Of a DNA stretch of 64,000 nucleotides, positions 36,101 through 48,100 are shown in pieces. Numbering within the stretch: position 1 is the stretch's first letter; each line of letters opens with the position of its first letter. This DNA comes from Sternotherus odoratus (Eukaryota > Chordata > Testudines > Kinosternidae): assembly GCA_032164245.1 (NCBI GenBank), contig JAVMKO010000007.1, positions 4,092,001-4,156,000 on the forward strand, read 5' to 3'. The position numbers and the translations under genes were made by a program. Under the pieces are notes generated by a model. That model was not told where the DNA came from and did not search any database. It saw only the letters and a list, made by a program, of their open reading frames with translations.

Positions 36101-39100
36101 TTAATTTAGAACCCATCAGAGAGTTTCTTCTCACTTAAGAAAAAGACCTAGGCATCATCACAAACAGCTCAATGACATCTGTCTGCATGCAAAAAAACCA
36201 CCAAGATGTTAGGGTGTATTCAGAACAGGAGAGAGAATAATAGTGAAAATACCATACTGCCCTTATAAAACTGATAGCATACCCACAACTTAAGAAGGGG
36301 TGATGGCCGAGCGATTAAAGGGCTCAATTATAAACCCAAAGGTTGCGGGTCTGAGTTTCGCTTGATCTCACACTGAAGGGGCCCCTCCAATTCACCCAGC
36401 TGCGAAATGGGTACCTGATCTATAGGATTAGGGAAGTAAAAGGCCATAGCAGTCTTTTGTGTACTGTCGCCTAGGGAAACTGGCATGTCTATTAAACTGT
36501 ATCAGCCTGATGAGCCATCTGTGGTTTGAGGAAGACTGATTTTTTTACATCAGTTTTGGGCACCCCATCTTGAAAATGATATAGCAAAACAGAAAAGGGG
36601 TAGAGAGGGAAAAGAAGGGATTGAGAAGCATGGAAGAGCTTGCATATGATGCTGTACTAAAAATCCTTTGGTTGGGGAAGAGATAAATAAAAGGTGACAC
36701 AATAAAGGAGTATATATAAAATAATCAATGGCACAGAGATGGCAGTTGGGTGCTCCTATTTATCCTCTCAAATCAAGAAAAAGGGGGAGACCAAAGAAAT
36801 TTTAAAAATATTTTTTTGACATCATCCAGATATAATTAACCCATAGAATTCACTGAGGCAAAGAGCTTAATAGGATAAACTGTTTCCCTGAGTAGTATGG
36901 AAATCATCTCAGTTAGAGCTGTTATAATAAACAGTAAAAAGGGAAATGAACCCTTATGCTTTGAAAAAAACCAACCAACTAACTGACTAGAGCTGGAAAG
37001 AACTTTCCCCATGAGGCAGGTCATCACATAATTGTTACCTTCCTAGGTGCCAACTGGTGATGGTCACTGTCAAGGACAGAGTACTGGGCTGGGTGAACTA
37101 CTGGTATAAATGAATACGGTGCTTCCAATGTCGGGGTTGGTGTTTGTATAAAAGACAGATAGGTGAAAACAGGCAGGGGGAAGCTGGTTTTCACAAACAT
37201 GAATTTGAGGTAGAGGCTTCTGCAGGAAGAGAAACTTAATACTATGTACCACTGAAAACTACAACAAAACCCATTAATTACCTTAGACTTTTTAAAGTCA
37301 GAAGGGAACATTATGATCATCTAGTCTGATCTCCTGTACAACACAGGTCACAATCTCACCCACAGATTTCTGCCCCATATCCCTCAAGGATTGAACTCAC
37401 AAGCCTGGGTTTAGCAGGCCAATGCTCAAGCCACGGAGTTATCCCTCCCACCCTACCTTCCTCCTCTGTGGTGACTAACATTAGATCTGTTTTATTTATT
37501 TTTATTACCACAGAGAGGGGGTGAGCAACATAAACCTCAGCACAGAGCACCAAGCACTTACACTCTTGGCCTTTTCCAAGTACTTTTTGTATCGTTCCTC
37601 CATTTGCTTCATTTCTTCCTCTTTTTTTCGTAAAGCTTCTTGTAATTCTTCAATTTTGAGTGCTTCGTGATAATCATATTAAAAATAAACACACTTTTAA
37701 TATTGTCTGTTTAAATATAAATTAAACCTACAGCTAGTACTTACTTTTTCAGTAAAGGAGAGCACAAGTCAGGATAGCAAAATATTCTAGCAGACACAGT
37801 GGTTAAGTATTCAACAACTCAGAAAAACATGTAGGGGGAGTCACAGAGTATTCTACTCCACTGTATACACCAGTTAAATAATTAATCTGAGCATATGGAA
37901 AACTAAAGAGATAACTTGTGCCACTATTAGCCAACTCATTGTTAATTCATAAAAGTGAGGGTTAGCAATGTACTACACAGTCCAAAAAATTGCGGCAGTA
38001 TAATTCACCTAAGACAAATACATGTTAAAGAAATCTACAAGAAAAAAAACCCTGCACATATTCCCCCAAAGGAAACACTGAAGAATTTCACCATAAAAGT
38101 AAACAAATAATTTTTAACATTTTATAAATAAGTTTTATGGACCAGCAGAACAGTTTCATTGTACAGATACTTGAATGGGTTGATTTATGAGGCTAGCTAG
38201 CCAACAATATCTGTATAGATTATCGTTCGTCCAAGGACTTGTCTGAAGAAAGGGATTTTGCCATCCCTGATCAAATGGGTGCATGTCATCAGTGTTTGGT
38301 TCCTGGAGAATCCCAGATCAGGCACAACTCCTGATCATCTGTTTTGCACTAGCACTTTGCTGTGGCACTCACTCCCATTTATTTTACTTGCACCATCCTC
38401 TCCAAGCCTTGGTCTGCCACTGAGAATGTGACCGGGTAAAGTAAGATCCACTTTACTGACCATTACTTGAGTCAGAAAGGGATAGTCAGAAAGGTTGTAT
38501 CGTCTATTTAAAAAATTTTCCTCCTTACTCTACCCAACAATCCTAGATATTTTCAGTTGTTTCCACAGACTTATGCTTGCTAATAGAACCCAAAGAATTT
38601 AACAACAGACACAGTTTTTACTGTGACACTTCAGAGGAGAGCTCTGAAAGTACAAAAACTTTTGAAGGTTCCATAAATGTCACTTAGGCCTATCCAAATA
38701 AAAGCTTAGGCCAAGATTTATAAAAGCTGCTAGTGATTTTGGGTGTTCAACTTGAGATAAGAACATAACATAAGAACATAAGAACGGCCATACTGGGTCA
38801 GACCAAAGGTCCATCTAGCCCAGCATCCTGTCTACCGACAGTGGCCAATACCAGGTGCCCCGGAGTGAGTGAACCTAACAGGTATGATCGAGCGATCTCT
38901 CTCCTGCCATCCATCACCCCCCTCTGTCAGACAGAGGCTAGGGACACCATTCATTACCCATCCCGGCTAATAGCCATTTATGGACTTAGCCTCCATGAAT
39001 TTATCCAGCTCTCTTTTAAACCCTGTTATAGTCCTAGCCTTCACAGCCTCCTCAGGTAAGGAGTTCCACAGGTTGACTGTGCGCTGTGTGAAGAAGAACT

Positions 39101-42100
39101 TCCTTTTATTTGTTTTAAACCTGCTGCACGCCAATTTCATTGAGTGGCCCCTAGTTCTTCTATTTTGGGAACAAGTAAATAACTTTTCCTTATTTACTTC
39201 CTCCACACCACTCATAATTTTATATACCTCTATCATATCCCCCCTTAGTCTCCTCTTTTCCAAGCTAAAAAGTCCTAGCCTCTTTAATCTCTCTTCATAT
39301 GGGACCCGTTCCAAACCCCTAATCATTTTAGTTGCCCTTCTCTGAACCTTTTCTAGTGCCACTATATCCTTTTTGAGATGAGACCACCACATTTGTACGC
39401 AGTATCCAAGATACCTTTACGAAAAAAATTCCAAGTACCTGTCCTTTAAAAATCAGGCCTCTTTAAGGTGTCAGATTTTTTAATTTTGAGGTTCAGCGAG
39501 TGGGGAAGTTGCTGAATCCCCATATTCTGATTTAATGACATTTTATCATTTTTTAAGGTGTGGAATTTTTGTAAAGTGTAATATTATTTTCTGGGGTTAT
39601 TGGACTCCACTGAAAAACATTTTCAACTTTAACTCTTTTTGAACTATGGTAAGTTTTTCCCTTGTGTGAATATACTAAATCTGTAATACTGAACAGCTCC
39701 CAGATTGATTTTTTCTCTAGAAAAATCAGATAAAACCATTGCTGAAATGGCAGCTTGACTTTTCTTGGGGTGTGTGCATGCACATGTGCATTATGGAGAG
39801 GGAGGGAAGGGAAAGCAGTTTAAAAACGTCGCTTCCTCCTTCAACCCCTTCATCTCATCTGCCACTCACTCCCACCGCCTATTTTCCCTTCCATCCCCAC
39901 AGATGCATAAGTGTATCCTTCCCCTACCAATGTGCTCCCCCTCGAACACAATGGGCATAAAAGATTATGTGGGCTGACATCTTACAAAGGCCTGACTAGT
40001 CAATTCCACATCTTTGAATCATCGAAGTTCCCCAGCCAAATGCTTTATATTAAAGAAGATAAAAAACGATGGAACGTGCCCCACTAAACTAACAGAAAAG
40101 AGTATGTAGATCTTACAGGACTCTCATGAATAAAGCCGTCTGCAACCTTCAGATAGATGCTGGCGTTGTTGTTTGAAAGATGATGGGGCAGTTCAATGTA
40201 ATGGCAGTAGACATTTGCCTTTTTTTTTAACGCAATAGACCATTTAAAGTCCTTTACAATTGGGCCTTGGTATATGGCTGTGAAATTCCAAACTGGCCTA
40301 CTTGTCCAAAGCCACATTCTCAATGAGCAACTAGTGTCCACAAAGATTTACTCTAATGATTTTTCTGAACCTCCAACTCTGTCCATACCATTCCAAGTCT
40401 AGAATCTGAACACATGTTGATGCAACATGTAGTGAATATCAGTATACTGTGGGAGAGCTAATAAGCATGGAGGGATTTTTAACATAACAGATACCAGGGA
40501 CATGATCCTATCTCAGATAACAGCAATTTTGGATACCGAGGTTAAGATGACCAATAAAGAACTGAATTAACTTGACATTCCTCTGGGCATCAAGATTTTA
40601 ATAATGTGACCTCTGTTTCCTCTCTATAAACATTAGCAGTATCTTTTGGGTCAGTAAATCTTGATGTTCTCCTTTGCAAGAATTAATATCTGGCTTACCA
40701 CTGTCAGACTTCCCTATAATTTTGTATCAATAAAATACGTAAAAATTTACAATCCATTTTTCTTAAACGTTTTACAGTTTTCTCTGTTAATTATCAAAGA
40801 CCCTCCGTGCATACAAGCTTTTTTATGTAAAGACTGTGTGTTCTAATGGAGAAAAACTCACAACTGTTGTTATATCTTGGTTCCAAATCTTCAATAATAG
40901 CTCGTTTCCTCTGTATTTCATTGTTAGCTTCGTGCAGCTTCTCCCTGTTGCAAATTGTGAAAAAGATACAGTATTGTTCCAACACTCTTCTCCACCTCAA
41001 ATGAAAATAAAGCAATACAAAAATTCCAGGTTCTACAATTCTGGGAAATTATAACAAAGCTGACTTTAGGCTTCAAGGCACTGAGGCAAATGGTGAGTGA
41101 TATCAATGAACAAAGACTGGAACTGTTTTTTAAACAGAAGAAAAACCTGTATATGCACAGTTGTAACATCAGAAAGCTCCATTCTTAGTCCAAAATTCTA
41201 CAATTACTTTATAATTTACAATAAGCTGCACAAAGCCTGCTTGAAATAAATGATTTTGACAGCTATGATATTAGTAAAGACTGGCTAACCCCCTGTAAGT
41301 CTCAAAATAGAGGCTATCCACTTCTTGTAAGCCAGTAGGTCATCAAACGAGGAGGTTACTTACCTGTAACTGGTAGTTCTTCAAGATGTGTGGTCCCTAT
41401 TTGTATTCCATGTGTGGGTAGCATGCCTGCCACGTACCTGAGTCTAGATGTATTTCTAGCAGTGTCCACTGATCCACATGTGTTTGCCACTGAGGGTATA
41501 ATAGGTTGCGTGGGTCAATGCCTTTCCAGCATCCCCTCTTATCTCTGTGCAGTTCAGTCCGCAGCAGAGGGGATGGTGGGAGGCACTGGAATACAAATAA
41601 GAACCACACATTTCAAAGAACCTCCAGGTACAGGTAAGTAACCTCCTCCTCCTCTTCTTCGAGTGATGGTCCCTACATGTGGGTGAGCAGCAAGCAGTGA
41701 TCAGTGTGGAAGTAGGTGAGAGGATGCAATGGGAAGTTCAGTCTGCAGTACGGCTTAGCCCACAGCAGTGTCCGTAGTGGGACGTGAACAGGTTGCTGCA
41801 CGACAGATGTCTTGCCACGAAACTCTGCGCAGTTGGCCAATGTGGCTGCTTGTGCTCGTATATAGTGGCTGGGAGTCCATCTGGTGGTGGTATGTTGGAT
41901 CATACTTCGGATTCATGGATGCACCCGGAGACCCATTTGGAGATTCATTGGGAGGAGTGGGGTTGGCCCTTGGATTGGTCGGCAATGGCCACAAATAGTT
42001 TAGGCGATGAGTGAAAGGAGTGAGTCCTATGGAGGTAAAACACCACTTATACGGCAGATGTCAAGGGAGTGCAGGACCCTATCATGTAGTTTGGGGCAGA

Positions 42101-45100
42101 AAACAGGTAGGTGGATGCACTGATTTAGGTGGAACTCCAAAACTACTACTGGGAGAAATTTAGGGTGTAGCCATAAGGAAACTTTTATCCTAGTCTAGGG
42201 GAAGATAGTGTAAGGGGAGGGGTCTGTCATCACAGTCATGAGTTCACTGACCCGCCTAGCTGAGGTAATGGCTAATGAGAATGTCACCTTCACAGAGAGG
42301 TGGGAGAGAAAATGTTGCCAAAGGTTTGAAGGGTGCTTTGTGAGGGCAGAGAGAATGAGATTAAGCTCCCACTGTGGGGGTCTTCAGTATTGGCAGGAAG
42401 GTGTTGAGCAGACACTTCAGGAAATGGACAGTGATAGCGTGTGAACCATGGAGGCACCATCCTTAGGGGGGGCATCCATAGGGGAAGGGGAAAGGCACTG
42501 AACGCTGCCAGGTGGACCTATACAGCTGAGGGCAAGACTCGATGTTTTGGGATCGAGAAGGTAGTGGAGGACGATATGTATAGATATTGCACTCTTGGGT
42601 GGTGATGACGGTGAGCCTATACAGTGAAGTGCTGTCATTTAGCTTGGAAGCAGGCCCTAGTGTATGTCCTCCCTACTTTGGTGAAGAATGTGTTGCACTG
42701 GTGAGGCGTATGCTTTGTCTATTCGTCAGCCCCATCCAAAAAACAGGCCATGACCCAAAGAGGGTCTGGACTGGGGTGCCAGCACTGATCCTGTATGAGG
42801 AGATCCAGGAGAATTTGAAAGCCAAGTGGTGTGTGGGTGGAGAGTCTGAGGAGATCTGTAACCCAAAACGAACGGGGCCAGAACGAGGTTACAAGTATTA
42901 TGGTAGCTTTGTTCAGGTGGATCTTGCATAACACTTGTTGGAGGAGGAGAATGGGGGAAAAGTAGTAGTTGAGGTTGCTTGTCGCTTGCCCAGGGGAGGA
43001 GAAGAGTATAGCCCTGAGAGTCCTCTCCCATGGCCCTCCTGGAACAATAAAGGGGCAGTTTTATGTTCTCACGAGTGGCAAAGAAGTCCCGTCACGGGGT
43101 ACCCCATTGGGGAAGAAGTATCGGAGTGCGGCATTATGTAACTCCCACTTGTGGTTGAGAGTGTCCTGCGTGAAGGAACGGGTTCTGACTCAGGCCACAC
43201 CGCGGTAAGAGGGAACTTATATATCCTTGGCTGCGAACACAAGGGGATGCACTACGCACTTGTGGGTCAACAGATACTGCTAGAAAAACATCTGGATTCA
43301 GGTACATGGTGTGTATGCACATATATGTATGGAATACATAAAGGGACCTCCACTCGAAGAAGATTTTAGAGAACAACTGCAGTTCAGTAAAATTAATATG
43401 AGTAAATGGTAAAATGATCACATTTATTAAGATGTTATCTTTTATTCTGTTTGTCGTGTTGTAACCCTGTTGGCCCCAGGATATGGGAGAGACAAGGTAG
43501 GGATGGTAATATCTTTTATTGGACCAAACTGTACTTTGTGGAAGGTACAAGCTTTTGAGCTCTACAGAGCGCTTTCTCTGCTGAGGGGAAGGCGGCCCCA
43601 ACCCAGCCTAGTCCCAGACCTGCCATGGCTGGGGAAGAGGCGCCTATCCTGCGGACCCAGCCCTGGAGTTGCTCCAGTGCGGAGAGAGGCACATCCCCCC
43701 AGCCTAGATGCTGCTCTGGGGAGTTCTGTGCCCCCACCGTAGCCCTGGTGCAGCCTGTACCCCAAACCTCTCATCCCCGGCACCACCCCAGAGCCCACAG
43801 CCTCAGGCGGAGCCTCAACCCCCCCATACCTCTGCCCCTCATCCCTAGCCCCACCCCACAGCACCCCAAACCCTCAGCCCTGAGCCCCCTCCCATACTCC
43901 GAACCCCTAAGTCCCACCTCCATTCCATGAACTTTGTTATGCGCACCAATATGGAGGTGATGTGTCATTTTATGATGCACATAAAATTAATGCCGCACAT
44001 GCGTGGGAAAAATTAGAGAGAACACTGTCTGGAGAATGTCGTTAGTGTCTTGGAGGAAGCTAGCCCTTTTTGTCGTGAGAGGTTTAAGGAAGGTTTGAGA
44101 GTCCTGATATTCTTTCAATAAGATTGCCAAGGCCAGATACAATGGGTCTGATTGGTTTCCCTTGTTTGCATATCTTTGGAAGCATGCAGAAGATCCCTGG
44201 GAGTAGTTTGTAGTGGATGAGGTTATAGAGATTTTCTTGGAGTTGTTTGGGAAAGGATTCAATGGTATCTTTAAACTCCTGGGTAAATGGTGGAGCGTGG
44301 GGGTCGTCTTTGAGTACTTTATAGTAGGTGGTGTCAGAGAGTTGTCAGCGTCGATGCAGTCATTACGATTAAGAACTACAATAGCACCCCCTCCATCTGC
44401 AGGTTTGATGACCATTTGGTGGTGGATTTCAGGGACTGTATTACTATCCTCTTGGTGGTAGAGACGGTGGTGGATATAATGCTCGTTGAAGATTTCAGAG
44501 TCTATTTTTTCCTGAAGCAATCAATATAACGATCCAGCGTCTGGTTTCATCCACGGGTTAGGGGAAGAGCATTTGGTCAGATTATTCATTTTTCTTATGA
44601 CTTTCAGTGGGGCTGTGGTGGTTGTGAGTGATGTCTTTGTTGTGAAAGAATTCCTTGAGGTGGAGCCAGTGGAAGAATTCTTCTAGTTCTCCACATGTTA
44701 GTATGGTATCAGGTTCTGTGGTGGAGCAGAAGGTCAGTACCTTGCAGAGTATAGGTAACAAAGTCCTGTGGCACCTTAAAGACTAACTACAAAGTTTTGA
44801 AGCATAAGCTTTCGTGGGCTAATACCCACTTCGTTGGACTGCTTGCATCCGACGAAGTGGGTATTAGCCCACGAAAGCTTATGCTTCAAAACTTTATAAT
44901 TAGTCTTTAAGGTGCCACAGGACTTTGTTACCTCTGCTATTCCAGACTAACACGGCTACCTCTCTGATTCTTGCAGAGTATAGATACTTCAGCTCTGTTT
45001 AGGGGTAATCTTGATAGATTGATGATGTTGGGGTGTCAAGTAGGGTCCTCATATCATAGACTCATAAGACTGGAAGGGAACTCAAGAGGTCATCTAGTCC

Positions 45101-48100
45101 AGTCCCCAGCACTCATGGCAGGACTAAGTATTAAACCATACCTCACAGGTATTTGTCTAACCTGTTCTTTAAAATCTCCAATGATGGAGATTCCACATCC
45201 TCCCGAGGAAATTTATTCCAGTGTTTAACCACCCTGACAGTAAGGAAGTTTTTCCTAATATTCAATCTAAACCTCCCTTGCTGCAATTTAAGTCTTTTGT
45301 TTCTTGTTCTATGATGGGCAATAGTGTCTTGATTTCTCCTAGACGTGGTGTTCTGCTGATCGTGGAGCTGATGTACTTGGTTCCACTTTCTGTTTCTGTG
45401 TTGGATGTCTGTCATTAGATTTTTTGATACTTATTTGGGGTTTCCTGCATGATCTCTAGATAGATCCTCAAAGGCAACCAGCACACAACCTTCAAAAGAT
45501 GAGCCTAGAAATTTAAACTCATAATTCTGCTAGACACCAAAAACCATGGACTTGCATGAACACTGGTTTTATGGCTCATTACAGCCATTTGTAACACTGC
45601 ATTGCCTGTTACCCTTAATTGCCCACTTCACACCCTTTATGAATCACAATCTGACCCCCGATTGCTTACATCATTTCAAGTGACTACTTCCAAGTGCATT
45701 ACTCCTTCTGCGTAACAATCTGTCCAAGGCTGTATTTAGCTCAGACACTTTTTTCCTTCCCCAGACATAAATAAGAGAACTGTGCTCAAAAGCTTGTGCC
45801 TTCCACTAACACAAGTTGGTCCAATAAAAGCTATTACCTCACCTACCTTAGTTTTTATTATAAAATGCAGCGGCTCTCAACCTTTCCAGACTACCGTACC
45901 CCTTTCAGGAGTCTGATTTGTCTTGTGCACCCCTAAGTTTCACCTCACTTAAAAACTACTTGCTTACAAAATCAGACATAAAAATACAAAAGTGTCTCAG
46001 CATGTCACTGAAAAATTGCTGACTCATTTTTACCATATAATTATAAAATAAATCAATTGGCATATAAATATTATACTTCATTTCAGTGTATAGTATATAG
46101 AGCAGTATAAACAAGTCATTGTCTGTATGAAATCTTAGTCTGTACTGACTTCACTAGTGCTTTTTATGTTGCCTGTTGTAAAACTAGGCAAATATCTAGA
46201 TGAGTTGATGTACCCCTTGGAAGACCTCTGCATACTCCCAGGGGTACATGTACCCCTGGTTGAGAACCACTGATATAATGTACACTGAAAAGTGGACTAG
46301 TAAATACTGTTTATATTAAAGTGCTTTCCTCAGGGCAATATGAACTATTCCTCTTGATTTAAGCTTTGCAACATTTTTAATCACATTTTCTAACACCATA
46401 AAATTATTATTCTTCCTTTATTATTATTTTTTTGGCAAAGACTTTCTCTACAACATGCAAATAATACTTGAATAATGGCTTTATTAGGTATATTTGGCTG
46501 TCTACACTTCTGTTGCTTATATATCTTCCAAATCATTAATGAATGGCTACCTTCCCACAACTGCTACTGGCTAAGCATTCTCCAATGTACAGAAAGTCAG
46601 TATTTTTATTTCATACAATTACAAAACAATGCAGGAAAGTTTTATTACTTACAGATGCTCTTCGAGCTTCTTTTTCAGAAGAATGGACTAAAATAGAAAG
46701 TTAAGTGTTAATTATTTTAAAACACTATGGAACTTTAGATTATATCAGTAATGGTGAAATACATTTTACATTTATACCAAAGCTGCCATATTTTCATTTC
46801 ATTCTGTTTATACCAAACATTTACAGCACTTCTCTATGGTACTGTAGTAATTATCCTTCCCTTGACAGCTATATGATCTTACTGAAGCTTGGATACTTTG
46901 CAAACATTGTCTGAAATTGGATCAATACTGAATAGATCAATTTATTAGGAAAAAAAATCTATTCTATTTGTTTTCTTTTCTCCATTCTCGGGTATGTTTG
47001 CAGGGTGGTCCAAACTTCTTTATCTGAAACTAAAAGACAGTGAAGCAAGCTTTCCTGATGAGTTGCACTACTAAAGCATTAAAGAAACATCGCTTTAAAA
47101 AAAATCAGTCTAAAACCCTGGTCCCGCCAAAATCAATAAAAGTTTCACCACTGACTTCAAGTAGAGCCAGGAGTTCAGCCTCAACTTTTTTCTTTACATT
47201 TTTTCCTGTTCTTTGTTCTTATGGCTTTATTGTTTGACTACAGATGTACAAATATCTTACACCTGAGGTGTCCGAAGCTGTCTCTTGTGGCTAAGCCACA
47301 GCTGGATAAACATTTTTTTTAAAAGAAGCTTCAAAATAATTTTTCATTTGTGACAAAATGTAACTTTACATATTTAAGCATCTCATTTTTTTTATCAAAA
47401 CCATCATTGCCTAAAACATAACAGTGTTAAGGAAACAGAAAGCCATACTCACAATAGCCTTGAGCAGAAACCCATGCCAAGAGACAGAGAGAACATATTA
47501 GTATGAAGCAAAAACAGCAGGCAAGAGAAGAAACTATTTAGGAACTCATGAACAGAAAAAGTTAAAGCTATTCGGGGGGGGGGGGGGAGGGGATATATAC
47601 ATATCTTCCCTTCCTCTCTGTACTTAGTCATTTTATTGTCCTGTCTCATTTTCTGGGGACTTTTAGAAAGCTAGCACAAATTATCCATTCAAGTGTGTGG
47701 GTATGTCTACACTGAAGCTAGACATCTGGGGCTATCCCATCCCAGCTGTAGCCTGTGCCTAGAAGTCTACATTGCAATGAAACAGCCCCACAGACCAGGC
47801 ACTGTGAGCCTGAGTCAGCTGTCACAGGCCTACTGTGGGTTTTTATTTGCAGTCTAGATGTACCCAATGAATGCTTTTCTGCCTCCCCATTAAAAACAAA
47901 CAATATAAAAATAGTCAAGAAGCAAATATGTGAACCAGCATACTCAAACTAGAATTTCATAGGAGACTAGTTGCTGTTTTTAAGAGTCATTTTGACTCTA
48001 CCCATGTTAGTGACAAAACAGGCAAACAATATGTAATCTGTTGGCTGGACCTGTGGGCCACGATGTAGAAAAATATTTATTTTAGGGAGAGTGACTTTGG

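Larger units (their letters stand above)
44028..45425 (-). mobile_element. Degenerate Penelope-like element, N-terminal/RT part
   Basis: The frame 44520-43987 contains [18 protein letters not shown], the conserved Penelope block upstream of the RT fingers (KPADKGG type). A shifted frame then gives MLPKI-like and [18 protein letters not shown] segments. Upstream sequence (45315-45420) carries [20 protein letters not shown], which I take to be the element's N-terminal region. It is broken by a CR1 (45048-45313) and by a nested Penelope tail pair (44755-44969). It is non-functional. Confidence 0.6.

Noticed and set aside
43470..43980. Pro-rich open frames of 69-101 codons
   Set aside because: Inside a GC-rich hAT-like element and Penelope tail; no protein homology.
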